From positions 7,710,174 to 7,774,173 of the forward strand of contig OU452223.1 in NCBI GenBank assembly GCA_911728455.2: a DNA stretch of 64,000 nt, given 5' to 3'. Each line of letters opens with the position of its first letter. Within the stretch, counting starts at the first letter, position 1. A model generated the notes under the pieces. That model saw nothing but the letters and a program-made list of their open reading frames with translations, had not been told where the DNA came from and made no database searches. A program made the translations under genes and the position numbers. Below are positions 1 to 11,165 of this stretch, in pieces. The stretch comes from Marthasterias glacialis (lineage: Eukaryota > Echinodermata > Asteroidea > Forcipulatida > Asteriidae).

Positions 1-2040
1 TGAATGCTTTTATAAAAACTTATTGCTATGAGTATTTTTATTTTCAAGAATTTTGTAGAAATACAAATTAAAAAGCAAATTTGATTTCTTCAGTAAATAT
101 AGTCTTCTTTCGACCAGTGTTTTCTCGTTTTTGAAAACTTTCACAGTCTTTTGAAGCTTAACTGTTTGACCCTGTCCGAAGTCCCTACCTGATTGCGTGG
201 GTTTTCTCTGGAATATTTCTCTGGGTTTTCCTCCCGCATCTTAAACTGAAACTTGCTTCCTCGTCTTCTCTCCGATTGGTTCTAGTGATTAAGCTCGCTT
301 TGCTGAGAATCCTTGGCTTCACATCCAGAATTAATAAACAAATAAATAAGTAAATAAATAAATACTATTGAAAGCTTTACTGGTTGGCTCTGTCCCAAGC
401 CAATCACAATCTCAATATTTTCTGAATTGCGACAACTGGAAGAAACAACAGGCACTGATACCAAAAACCACGGTGTGTTGATGAGAATGGTAGGCATTAT
501 CTTGCCTTCCTGGAGTGAATGAAAATGTTTATTCGAAAGAAATACATCAGGTCAACTTACAGAAATATTGACAGTAAACGAGTTGAAGTTTTTATATTTT
601 GAATATCTTTCATCAGATGGTTTTAACCATTAATCTGTATGTTGTATTCTAGGTCGAGGGCAAATCTCCCTTAATGCAAGTTGCAGTTGCCACTTTATTA
701 TTTGATTAAATTTTAATCCGATAAAGGGAAACACTTTTGTGGAATTTATTTAGAGATGCCATTTTTATAAAGTTTGTTCTAGCTTGTATTGTTACCCATG
801 AAGTGATGCCAGCCAGTCACTGACTTGGTCTTTCTGTTGCAGTCAATCGTCTGTGGGCCACTGTACAGGGATTAGCTTGTTTTCTCATTTCTTCTGGGCT
901 TATGAAACTATTGTTAAACACATTCAACTTAAAAATCAAAGGTTCACAGAAGTCAAGAGACTAAGCCACAGGTAAGGGTGCTACAGTGCGGAAGAATTGC
1001 TACATAAAACATAATCAGTTGAGTGGCTTGCCTTTGTCGAGCTCGCCACAGTTTAAAAACACTGAAGCAAAGCTTCGAAGTGATATTAAAAGCAGCCTTA
1101 TAGGCCTGTGTAGGCTCTAAACAAACCCAATGGCAGACCTAAATGGATGGTAGTTCAACAAGCCGTACTTGCTTATACCAACCATTTTGGGTCATTTGCT
1201 TATGTTTTTTTTTCTGGTTGTGGGGATGAGGACTTTGTCTCATGTAATTTTGATCGTTGCGTGTATTTTAGGTTACACCATTATTCCCCCATCAGGCGAA
1301 AAGGGGGCAGATCAGCCAAAAGATGAACTTAATAGCCTACAAAATAGTGTAAATATAATTACAGAATAATAATCATACTTTATAAATACTTTGTTGTACT
1401 CAATGTAAAAAATGTATTAAAACGAAAATGAAAACAACCCCATAATTTAACGCAAGCTCAAACGTTTATCATTGACCCTTCGATTGTTTTCTTAATCTGA
1501 AGAAGTACAAACTTTTTCATCGAGATTGGTGAAAGTCATTCCATTGAATCTGTCAGGTTTTTAATATTTTTTACATCACCGACCAATACGTTGTAACCAA
1601 CGTAATCGTTGCTTTTGAGGAAGATTTCAACAGACTTAAAGTATAACAAAACAGGTCGAAACTCTATCCCTGATAATTTGATATTCCTGCAATCATTTAT
1701 TGATTTTCTAAGATAATTGCGAAGCTTAAAATAAAACTTGTCTATTCTACCTCAGAGTTTCTTTATGATTATCTTATCGTAACATTCAAATTGTATCGTT
1801 GGGAACAATTGTCTTTGGATGGACTAGTCGGGGTCCAGTCGTTTGTGTCTACGTTTATTTACTCGGCATGATAAACTGAACGTGCAGACCTGCGTCTAAA
1901 TGTCAAATTTGAGACACTTTTTCTTTGTGGTTTTTCAAAATATAAAATTCCCAAAGTAACTCGTGTGTAGAAAAACTGCGATTTATGGAAACCATAGCAT
2001 CGTGAACTCCATTTGATTCCATCATTTAATAACTTTTAAA

Positions 2041-2222
2041 GTTGGCGTAGCCAGGTTTTTTTCACCTGGGGCAGGGAATTACTTGTTAGTGATGGGGGAG
2101 CAGGGGCCATGTTTTTGTACGAATTACATGTATAGTGTATCTGTTTTTTTTCATGGGGCGGCACCTGGGGTGCACTGGACAGTTGTGGGGGCACCCCCTC
2201 CCCGTGGCTTCGCCGCTGCCTG
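2041..2222 (+). mobile_element. G-rich MITE-like repeat (GCGTAGCC family)
   Basis: The sequence begins GGCGTAGCCAGG, has several poly(G)/GGGGCAC stretches and ends in a C-rich, GCTTCGCCGC-type end. The interior (CAGGGGCCATGTTTTT, then AATTACATGTAT, then CATGGGGC) recurs in the repeat at 10868-11165, so this is a dispersed family. Coding capacity is absent. It is probably a nonautonomous DNA transposon; the superfamily is not determined. Confidence 0.55.
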
Positions 2223-3786
2223 AGCATCTTTTTAAATGAATGTGATGTCACTAATTTGGGTCTGCCGCTGCATACCACACTTCATCTTCAAGCAGTGTAA
2301 ACTTGACGTCGCTTCCTACTCAACAACACGGGGGAAATTAGAAGGATGCCCTAAAGTCAGTCTAAAATGCCATATTCATTATTCAAGCTGGTTATCCCTG
2401 AAAGATGCCTGGAAGTGGTCACAGCTGCCAGGGGTCATAAAGCCACGAAAGGATCAGTAACGATTGTTTGTCATAAAGCACACGCTGAGGATAAAATCCT
2501 TTTATTCGCTAGTTTAGTCTCCAATAAAAGGAAACAATAACAGAATGAGGGCACCTCACGCAGTGGACTGACGTAATATATCACTACAACAGGTCTGCTC
2601 TAACTCGTTACACATCCAGATTGAGGATTTTATTGGAATGTTAACTGGCGAAAAGCCTCAGTAACAGTTGTGCTTACACAAAATCCATTCTTTTTGGTCG
2701 TACATCGACCTGTGCATGAAATCGAGGTTAAATGTTTTTGTAGGTAAAATATTCCGTCGTATTTTCAATCTAAAAATCCTAGTCGTTTAGCTGACGACAT
2801 CACCTGATGCTGTGACACCAATAATACATTCCCTGACGTTAACACCAACGAGTTTGCGTACAACAACTAACAAGTGCCGAGTTTATCCTCAGTGGACATT
2901 TTATCAAACAATTATCAAAAGCAGTAAATGTTTGGAAAAATGTCATCACATACGTCCTTGCTCGACATCACATGAGATAAGATTTTAAAAAGTCATCGGT
3001 TTTTGAGGGTTGTGTGGGGTACTCGTGTGGTGGTGGGGTGACGGGGGCGTGGCTTATATAACATTTGCCTCCACTATAAATCTCCTTCCTGGTCCTACTT
3101 TGATGTATTTTATGCAAACTGCTCCCATAGCTCATCATTGAGTCAGTTTTGTGTTTGGTGGCCCACAGTCATACACTGGAATGCTGTAAATTATAGTATT
3201 CTATAGACAAGGGCACATTACAATTGAGAAAATGTTGGCAGTTGAGACAACCTGTCATTATTTACACACTGAATTGAAAATGCATGCAACACTCTTACGA
3301 TCTGGAATGGAATTGAAGCAGTTACTGTATAATTTTTATACGATTCAAAATAAGCCCTCAGACGCTAAGTACCGGTTGCTGGCATCAGTAAAAAAGAAAC
3401 TACCGACTTTCTTTTCTTCGTATCCTTGAAAAGGGGCATAAAAAGAAGTACTTACTTTTTAATAGCGCCTTTAAATTGAGCTTAACTGCACTGCATTACT
3501 CTGTCTAGGTACACAAGGACCCTTAATAGAAACGTCTAAACAGAGAAGACTGTTTCCTTTTCATTGTGTTCACAATGAAGAGTGGTTTATCCATTTCATA
3601 GACACTTTGTTTGTGGTAATGACTATGTCATAAAATAACCAAAAGGTTCCTAATGTACTGTACTTATGTTAAGCTGACTTAAGTCTATTCTAGGTTTTCT
3701 GGCAAGTTGTTTAGCTCATTTTAAAAATGGAGTCCCGGCTTACAGTAAGAGATGGTGTCCACAAAGAAATGCGGTGACTGCATAAC

Positions 3787-4259
3787 TTAAACTAAAGTCG
3801 TGTGCCATATACTATCTTGTCCATAAACCATGTAAAAGTTTGTGATTAATAAACAATGTATCAGCTGAAAATATACCACCTTCTATTTAATTTAAAATTA
3901 TGCTTTTCGGGGAACACAAAAACAGGCCATACTCATGATGTGACGTCACTGGTGGAATAAGGAAAGTGAACCAAATGGTAGAATTGCTTAGCTACCAGTT
4001 TGTATATGCTCGTACGCTGTTGTGGTGGTAGAAGCAATTCTTAATATTTCTCGTTCCACCAGTGACGTCACATGTATTACATCTTGAGCAAGGCTTGATT
4101 TTGTGGGCGTTCCCAGAGATCATTAATTTAAATGAAATAAATGTTTAAACATATGTAAAGGGGATAGTATAAGAGGTGTATTTTCAGCTAATTTATTATT
4201 TAATAATTACAAACTTTTATATGACATATGGACAATGTAGTACGGCACACATCCGTTAA
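3787..4259. mobile_element. Long-arm palindromic MITE flanked by TTAA
   Basis: The two halves are inverted copies of each other: left about 3787-3955 and right about 4057-4259. Matching landmarks are GTGTGCC, TTGTCCATA, AAAAGTTTGT, TCAGCTGAAAATA and, at the inner ends, GTGACGTCACTGGTGGA facing TCCACCAGTGACGTCAC. TTAA lies at both outer edges (3787-3790 and 4256-4259). This fits a nonautonomous piggyBac- or Kolobok-type element, both of which target TTAA. There is no transposase reading frame. The arms have diverged with small indels. Confidence 0.7.
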
Positions 4260-4858
4260 TAACATGCACGCCCCCTCCCTGCACTATCCTACAAGGACAT
4301 GGACTTATTTGTATAATATGTGTAACAAGATTCTGGTCTTCATACTTAACTGTTTCATTTTCACTCAGTGAAGTTGTTTCCTTTTTAGTTTCTATATTTT
4401 ATAGTTTTGTTGCAGGGGTGCTTGTTTTGTTTTTGAAGTTTTAATGGCATTACATGCACCATAATTATTATTCTTAACTGTAAACGTTGGAATTTACGAA
4501 ATGTTTCATAATTGGCCAGTTTATCGATGAGATATTTGAATTCCAATTTAAGAGACTTATTTTATAAAACACAATAAAGTATCTTTAGTCACAGGGAGCC
4601 ATTAAACTTCAGCAAACCAAATGTATGAAAGAAACGTCAGTTTGGCTTAAATAAACTCAAGAGCGTCAGTGTTTAAACTTTTCAGGACTGCTGATAAAAG
4701 TAGCCTCCTTCCAATTTAGTATTTTAGTCTGTCAAAACCCTTGGGAAACTGTTCAGTTAATCTTTAAAGCTAAACAATTTTACAAGTTTCTATCAGCTGA
4801 CTCAGAATCCACCAACACACAAATTTATAGTTTCTCTAAATTTTGTGTTTAAACACAG

Positions 4859-5366
4859 GTTTGCAGCTCAGCACTAGGCCTACCAACTGTTTGTCCCAGT
4901 GGCGAGTATACTGGAAATGGAGACTGCTGTCTACAATGCCCTATGGGATGGGGAGTTCAATCACGATGTTCAGACACTAACAACACCCTGTGTACACAAT
5001 GTTACCAAGATATCACTTATTCACCAGAAACAAGCCATACTGCAGGTTGTATGCCATGTTCACGATGTCATCGCAATCAGTTTGTTAAAAGCTCATGTAA
5101 TCTTACGCATGATACTGAATGTGAGTGTAGGAGAACTTACTACCGTACGTTGGATGGATCCTGCAGCCAGTGTAACACCTGTCCACCTGGGTTTGGTGTT
5201 CTTGTGGCATGCACCTCACGGCAAAACTCAAGGTGCAAATCTTGTGACAATGGAACTTTCTCGGATGTGACGAGTGCAACTAAGGACTGTTTACCTTGTA
5301 GACAGTGCCCAGACGGCTCCATCGTACAAAAGATGTGTACGAGGTTCAGTGACACTAAATGCACAG
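4859..5366 (+). CDS. NGFR: NGFR exon: four TNFR cysteine-rich domains
   Basis: The acceptor is AACACAG at 4852-4858 and the donor is ACAG/GTGCAG after 5366. The reading is phase 0 at entry and phase 1 at exit. About 169 residues hold four CRDs with the typical C-x-P-x-G-x-Y, C-C-x-x-C and CxxC spacing. Conserved p75 landmarks include TYSPETS (vertebrate TFSDVVS) and CNNGTFSD-like CDNGTFSDVTSAT. All four CRDs lie in one exon. Alternative acceptors a few bases downstream (after 4866 or 4871) cannot be excluded from the sequence alone. Confidence 0.9.
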
Positions 5367-8223
5367 GTGCAGTTAACTCAATCAAAATGTTCCAAGAAGA
5401 AAAACTGAAGACCTGAATTTTATCAAATAAATTTGCAACCATAGTATAGGACCGACCCTTTTCTGGAAACAAACCCGACGTTTTAAGGTCGGCCCTAACT
5501 ATTATATCAATGGCTTATTAAATATTAAATTAATTTTCATCCCCTTACTTCAATATACACACCGTCCTTAGAGCAAGGTGATTCCATTTTAGTGAAAACG
5601 GACAACAAGAAATATAAAAAATAAACAAAATGACAAAGTTTGTTTATTTATTGCTGATTTATAAGCACATTCGTTCAATCAAAACAAGCAATGGTGAATG
5701 TTTTTGTTTGGGTGGGGTCCTCAAATACAGGGGCGGATCCAGGATTCTCCAAACGGGGGGGGGGGCGTGTAATTTACCGATCAAGCAGCAAATGATGATT
5801 GAAGGATAAGTTGTGGCGACTGCAAGCGCTTAGCGCGAAGCCCTAACAGCGTGGGGTCTGGGGCCCTCAAATGCCCCTCAACAGAACCCTCAAATGTCCT
5901 GAAAAGCATGATTATCCGACGTTTTTTACCCGCCTCTTATTGTTTGACATTACAGTGAATATTATAGTATAATGTCGAAAGTTTATTTCTCATTGTAAGT
6001 GGGCGGGATGATATGTTGATTTCTTTAGGAAGGAAAAATAGGGGTGTGTGCACCCCTCACGCCCCCCTGGATCCGCCCCTGAAATACTTTTTTTCTTGAT
6101 TAAGTGTTTGGGGTGGAAATATTTCTGTCGTGGATTAATTTTTTAATCAGTGAGCTTTCAGATTGAAACTTAATGAAAAACTTAATGAAGATGCTAGCTC
6201 CGAAAAACTCAAACTAACTTTTGTCGGGATCCCTACATTATCTCACGGCCAACAGCCATCATGCTTAAACAATTTTGCCTTTTACGTGTATTTTCTGCAC
6301 TGTCCGTGGTATTAAAAGCTTTAGTATTTGAAACATCATCATCATCTGTCAAAAAAGTCTTTACAATGTCTTTCGGCCAAAATCTGGCCATGCAGCTCTG
6401 ATACTTCATCTATTCCTCGTTTCAACCGTAGTATGTTGTTTTCTTGCAGACGTTACATTTATGACACTGAACACATCCCCATCAACAAGCGACAACCCTG
6501 ACCGTGTAGTACAAAGCATAGACGGGCGATCATCTAGCATTGTTCCTATATACTGTGCTATCTTAGCATTTGTTGTAATTGGTCTTACGGTCTATGTTGT
6601 GTTCAAGCGATGGTCCTTCAAGAAGGTGAAGTTGCGATCACATAAAAAACAGAACAGGTAATAATCTGAAGAAAATGGTTTAGATCACGTCTCCATGTTG
6701 ACCTATTACCGGATACGGACATTTTAACTAAATGTTCACAAATATTAGGTAAAGGTTATGATAATATAAGCCCCTGAACGTACGAGTTTGTGATCGTTCT
6801 CTTCCAAATGTCACAAGAGGACTAACAGATATTCCCTTCTGAGAAGTGAACACTTTTTCTGTTAATAAACCCCAAAGGCAGAGAAATTAAACCCCAAAAG
6901 GCAGAGAAATAAACCCCAAAAGACAGCCCTCATAGAGGCGTAGCCGGGGATGCCTGGGGGCAGTGCCCCCAGGTGCCCCCCCCCCCCCCAAAAAAAAGTA
7001 GAAAAACATGGTACCTGGGCCCCCACTGAAAAACAATTGTGCCCCCAGTGAAAAAATCCAGGGTACGCCGCTGGCAACCCTATACACAACCTGTACTCTA
7101 TGTAAAGAATGCAAGTAAGAAGACACACGAACAGTGACATGTTGAAGAAAAAGCATTTATTATTGTATTACTGTTTTATTGTTTAGGTCTCTTTCAGGGT
7201 CACCTTCTAAAGTAGACACGGAGAAGACGAATGATAAACAATCCAAGCACAAACATGGAGACAACTTTTGCAGTTTTACTTCAGTGAATGAAAAACAATG
7301 TGACCGGACACCCCTATTGACAAGTGGGTATATGAAAATTATTACATGTATCAATTGTATTTCGTTTATAACTGATAAACTACGCCTACCAGGGCCATCC
7401 TGTAAACTGAAGTTTGACATCACAATATTGTTGACTTCGAGGATTTCCCTTTAGAGTGACCATACCATGCAATGTGAGTAAAAAAACAAAAACAAAAACA
7501 AAACAAAACAAATTAAAACAAAACAAAACAAAACAAAACAAGACAAGACAAGACAAGACAAGACAAGACAAGACAAGACAAGACAAGACAAGACAAGACA
7601 AGACAAGACAAGACAAGACAGACAAACAGACGGACAGACGGACAGACGGACAGACGGACAGACAGACAGACAGCCAACAAACACAAACCAACAAACAAAC
7701 ACAAACCAACAAACAAACAAACAAACACAAACCAACAAACAAACAAACAAACAAACAAACAAACAACAAACAAACAAAAAGAAGAATGCATGTACATGTA
7801 TTATATAATTGTTTGGTGGTACATGTAGTGTTTTTGTAAACGTTTGTGCCCATTTTTCACCAAGTGAATTTGCTCAAAGCAATGATACAGTTGTAAACAC
7901 ATCTTTTCTTTTATAATATTTCTCTAGTTTCAAAGACAACGCTATGTCGACATCTTCCAAGAGAGACTAGAGCTGAGATGGAGTCAATGCTGGGGATATC
8001 ACGTCTAGATAGGCGAGATTGGAGGGGACTTGCTTTAAATCTAGGCTTCACTGACAAAGATATAGTATACTTTATTAAAACATCCCAAGAAGATTTACCC
8101 ATTCACAGAATCCTGACACTTTGGTGTGAGGAGGAGGGAGCAGTTGTCGGTGTGTTGATTGATGCCTTACAGAAACTTGATCGGCAAGATGTCCTAAATA
8201 AGTTATGTATGCAAGTAAAATAA
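4859..8223 (+). CDS. NGFR: p75 neurotrophin receptor-like protein (TNFR superfamily 16), 3' four exons
   Basis: Exons join as 4859-5366, 6450-6657, 7187-7323 and 7928-8223 (TAA at 8221-8223), with phases 1, 2 and 1 at the three junctions, giving 1149 nt and 382 residues. The first exon encodes four TNFR cysteine-rich domains with the p75-type start PTVCPSGEYTGNGDCCLQC. The second carries the membrane span: VPIYCAILAFVVIGL followed by FKRW is almost the vertebrate p75NTR sequence, including the transmembrane cysteine. The third is a short basic and polar linker, and the last is a C-terminal death domain. In the known family the protein is a type I cell-surface receptor for neurotrophins that signals through its death domain and is cut within the membrane by gamma-secretase. 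The N-terminal signal-peptide exon is missing. The C terminus ends LCMQVK and lacks the vertebrate Ser-Pro-Val PDZ ligand. The ligand in this animal is unknown. Confidence 0.93.
5728..6081. mobile_element. MITE with CAGGGGCGGATCCAGG terminal inverted repeats
   Basis: The left end CAGGGGCGGATCCAGG (5728-5743) is repeated inverted at the right end (CCTGGATCCGCCCCTG, ending 6081). The 5 bases AAATA lie directly outside both ends, as a target-site duplication would. The interior of about 350 bp holds poly(G) and CGCCCCCCTGG-type stretches and no reading frame. It lies in the intron between the NGFR ligand-binding and transmembrane exons. Its superfamily is uncertain (possibly hAT-like by the CAG...CTG ends, although the 5-bp duplication is not the usual 8). 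Confidence 0.75.
6450..6657 (+). CDS. NGFR: NGFR exon: stalk and transmembrane segment
   Basis: The acceptor is TTTTCTTGCAG (6439-6449) and the donor is AACAG/GTAATA after 6657. A Ser/Thr-rich stalk of about 30 residues leads into the membrane span near SSSIVPIYCAILAFVVIGL, then the basic stop-transfer FKRWSFKK. The cysteine codon is at 6554-6556 and corresponds to the vertebrate p75NTR transmembrane cysteine used for disulfide-linked dimers. Entry phase 1 and exit phase 2 match the neighbouring exons. Confidence 0.92.
6929..7076. mobile_element. G/C-rich MITE-like repeat with GGCGTA(C/G)CC ends
   Basis: The element starts GAGGCGTAGCCGGGG and ends CCAGGGTACGCCGCTGG, so the ends are roughly inverted copies. 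Its interior is runs of C with ACATGGTACCTGGGCCCCC. It resembles the families at 2041-2222 and 10868-11165 in the opposite orientation. It sits in the NGFR intron before the linker exon. There is no coding capacity. Confidence 0.55.
7187..7323 (+). CDS. NGFR: NGFR exon: intracellular linker
   Basis: The acceptor is TTATTGTTTAG, ending at 7186. The exon encodes a polar, lysine-rich linker (SLSGSPSKVDTEKTNDKQ and onward) between the membrane and the death domain. The donor was chosen as ACAA/GTGGGT after 7323 because only this GT leaves phase 1, which the death-domain exon requires. The nearby GTATAT does not fit the frame. Confidence 0.8.
7482..7783. repeat. Compound penta/tetranucleotide array in an NGFR intron
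   Basis: The array runs through (AAAAC)n, then (AAGAC)n, (GACA/GACG)n and (AAAC)n-type units over about 300 bp. All six frames stay open only because the units lack stop codons, so the apparent proteins on both strands are not genes. It lies between the linker and death-domain exons of NGFR. Confidence 0.95.
7928..8223 (+). CDS. NGFR: NGFR exon: death domain and C terminus
   Basis: The acceptor is TATTTCTCTAG, ending at 7927. The death domain starts around the Met codon at 7978 (ESMLGI, then DRRDWRGLALNLGF). The helix pattern continues through ILTLWCEEEGAVVGVLIDAL and QKLDRQDVLNKLC, matching the p75NTR pattern LLASWATQDSATLDALLAAL and RIQRADLVESLC. The stop codon TAA follows five residues after that cysteine's LC motif, so the vertebrate tail with its PDZ ligand is absent. 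Confidence 0.9.
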
Positions 8224-8962
8224 AATGCAAATTATCAAATCCTTAAAGAGTTAAGTAAAAGTATTAAATGCTTTAAGTAATTTTAATTTAAAGCACCTAA
8301 GATTTTCACGTGGTTAAAAAATATAAAAAATTTAAAATTAAAAAATGCTCAATAGTATTACTTTATAGGATATAAATGATGTAACGGCCTCTGCTCCTAA
8401 GTTGATATATAGCCTACGTGTTTTGGTAATTGGTTGCATGCTTATCCGCCATTGCAGATTATGTGTGTTAAGTATCTCTGTGCATCGCTAGCATTATTTT
8501 CGAACGTATTATGAATATTATTTTAGAATAATGAAATTGGCGGAATGTATGTCATCATAAGCGTTGAGATATCGTTAGTTCACCCATATACTTGAATTTA
8601 GGTCACTTTGCATATAGAAATTAGGTTATGTATCAACAATTTGAACATGAGTAAATATGTGTATTAGTAGGCTGTGGACGATTCCTAATCTTGAATAATT
8701 GCTACGTTTTGTTTGTATGGTGGTTTCACCAGTTGTCCTGAAAGCGCTTCAATACTTTACTCATAGCTTTTATTGAGCAGGCGTGGTTTAACGGGATAGG
8801 GTGGGGCAGTTGGGGGACTGAAGCCTCCACTCCTAAACGTCGTGAAGCCGCCCCGAATAATTAACAATAAAATAAATAAATAAATAAATGAATAAAAACG
8901 CTGTAGGGATTTATAAGTATAATGGAATACATTGGTGTAAAAACAATAGAAATTTACCATGG

Positions 8963-9304
8963 CAGATTTTTTTTTCTTATATGGAAGTCGCCAGACACAC
9001 AAGGCCAGTAAGCCACTCGAGGTGGGGGCTACAAATCAACTGTTTTTCCAGGGGCCATTGTCACCTACTCCTGGGGCTGAAACAGGGTTATCCCCCTTTA
9101 CAGGCCATAAGGATGTAGGCTTGGGTATCATCCATCAGAAGCCTGGCTGGTAGAGCAGAAGGCTCTAACTTCCCAACTTTTACGAAGCAATTATGGTCAG
9201 GTGCCTTGCTCAATGACACAAGTGTCATGACCGGGACTCGAACCCACACTCCGATGACTCAGCCACCATAGCTTGAATCCAACGCACTAACCACTCGGCC
9301 ACGA
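8963..9304 (-). mobile_element. tRNA-headed SINE with Deu/V-like core
   Basis: On the minus strand the element opens with a Ser/Leu-type tRNA-like head: A box TGGCCGAGTGG and B box GGTTCGAGTCC (about 9224-9304). The next segment reads CATTGAGCAAGGCAC, then ATAATTGCTT, which resembles the conserved Deu/V core of DeuSINEs. A poly(A) tail on that strand (T run at 8967-8975) closes it. Only the core matches the second copy at 33106-33352. Confidence 0.75.
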
Positions 9305-10183
9305 GTAAAGAAAGGAAACATGATAGCCGACACCTTTGTATGAAATGCGAGCATTGATATATAGAACTATAATTGTAAACATCAGGCCGCTGTGGGTACG
9401 TCCATATTTTGTGTACAAACCTGTGTAAAAGCTGGACTGCTATTTTGCTTAGTTGATCGAGTGGACTACTTGTACCGTACTCAATTTGTCTCAACGTTTC
9501 GACTAGCATGCTCCAGTCATCGTCAGGAGACTGATGATGACTTGAGCAGGCTAGTCAAGATCCACTAAGCAAACTAGCAGTCGAGGCCCATTTTCCTACC
9601 TACCCACACGTATACCTACTTTAGGACAGTTCTTTCAGCATTAAGAAGCCCCCCCCCCCCCCCATATAGGTCTAATCCGCGGTAGTAGAACCGACAGCAG
9701 CAGGACAAGCTCCTATACATTAGTAATCTACACAACAAAGTAGATATAATCACATGTTGTTACCGAAAATCAAACATTAAAGTTTACTATTATATTAAAC
9801 ATTTTTGGGGCTATGACGTAGTGTCAAAATCATATCATTATGTACACGCTAATAAGATTTGTTTGAACGCCATAATGGTCCAAATGATAGCCATCATCTA
9901 ACTTTCATGTTACGTGGATATAAACTGATAACGATTTACCTTACTTTAATGTTACTTAACATTATTTTGTGTTTAAATATTACCAAGGCCTCTTGTATGT
10001 TATTAGGGTTGAGGTGTCCTCTTTTGAGGAACTACATGATGTCAAATAAATGTACATAATGTTTAATTATAATGGAATGTTTCTAAGGAGATCTTTATTT
10101 GTGCCAACTTAACATCAAGTGACGGTGTTTGTGTTGGCTACCATTGGTTACCATTTACCATCGATGGATGTGCTTTTTGCCCG

Positions 10184-10316
10184 CTATCCTGTTGGTAAGT
10201 GATGACGTTTTAGAGCCGGAAGTACAGTGTAACGAATGTTAATGTACATGTAGGTATACCATTCATTTACATTGCATTTCCGGCTCCAAAACGTCATCAC
10301 TTACCAACACGATAGA
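10184..10316. repeat. Foldback repeat with about 39-bp arms
   Basis: The left arm (about 10184-10222) contains TGTTGGTAAGTGATGACG and GAGCCGGAA. The right arm (about 10278-10316) is its inverted copy with about two mismatches. The spacer is about 55 bp. This is probably a short MITE; no reading frame. Confidence 0.7.
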
Positions 10317-10867
10317 ACGCATATTAAAACATACCGTACTTCCATAATTAGTCGGTAATTTGTTTATTGTATGTTTGCTTTGTACACATTCTACATACAA
10401 GTTGTTGGTGTCGTTCATGATGTGAAAGGCCCTATACTACATTGACAGCCTGAAGTGACTTCATACAAGCTACTATTGTATTAGGTTTTAATTTCATCCA
10501 GGTTATCCCCAAACAGTTATACCTGGTTGAAAATGGGGGCCCTGCATATACATGTATTACTACGTAACTAAAATACATAATTACCCTACATGGTAAACGT
10601 ACAATCATGGAGATTTCAATAAGTAAACAGTAATGATTAATCATTACCTTTACATTTTGGTGAAGCAAAAACAAAGAATGTGTAATTCATTGCGTCTCCC
10701 CAATCTCACAATTATTACTAGTCTTCAAAGAATGTGTAAATGGATCCCACGGGGACTTGATGGCGATTTGAGGACCTATGCCTGGATGGACAAGTCATGG
10801 ATTTAATTAGCTACATTGCTGTACTACTCTCCCAATATTGAGGCCCCCATTCCATGTTATGATTACC

Positions 10868-11165
10868 AGAGGCTTAACTAGGATTTGTTCACTGGTAGGG
10901 GGGGGGGGGGCACAGGGGGAATTGCTTTTTAGTGTGTGTGTGTGTGGGGGGGGGGGCACAGGGGGAATTGCTTTTTAGTGTGTGTGTGTGTGTGTGTGTG
11001 TGGGGGGGGGGGCACAGGGGGAATTGCTTTTTAGTGTGTGTGTGGGGGGGGGGGGGGCAGGGGCCATGTTTTTTTTAATGAATTACATGTATCTGGATTT
11101 TTCCATGGGGCACCTTGGGTGGGGGACACTGGAAAATTGTGGGGGGCACGTGCACAAGTTCCTGA
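10868..11165 (+). mobile_element. G-rich repeat with three internal tandem units
   Basis: Inside this G-rich element a block with GGGGGCACAGGGGGAATTGC, a TTTTTAG spacer and a (GT)n run is repeated three times between about 10896 and 11055, each block ending in poly(G). The 3' part (CAGGGGCCATG, AATTACATGTAT, CCATGGGGCACC) matches the repeat at 2041-2222. It is a nonautonomous element that has expanded internally. Confidence 0.6.

Larger units (their letters stand above)
1..4858. other. Upstream stretch with no supported exon
   Basis: I see no coding exon that I can support here, apart from repeats listed separately. The first exon of the p75NTR-like gene (start codon and signal peptide) should lie in or before this stretch. 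It must end in phase 0 to join the exon beginning at 4859. A hydrophobic reading frame near 1202-1270 looks like a signal peptide, but its only nearby donor (after 1271) leaves phase 1, so it does not fit. Confidence 0.5.

Noticed and set aside
1169-1369. Hydrophobic frame as the NGFR signal-peptide exon
   Set aside because: The only close donor leaves phase 1, while the next exon needs phase 0; the donor match is also weak.
2478-2900. Inverted GCTGAGGATAAA / TTTATCCTCAGT pair as another MITE
   Set aside because: The match is only about 11 bases over a 400-base span and could be chance.
3728-3745. ATG with a good GTAAGA donor in phase 0 as NGFR exon 1
   Set aside because: It would encode only MESRLT with no hydrophobic signal, so it does not fit a receptor N terminus.
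7386-7853. Open frames of 94-155 residues on both strands
   Set aside because: They are translations of the penta/tetranucleotide array; the units lack stop codons and all frames stay open.
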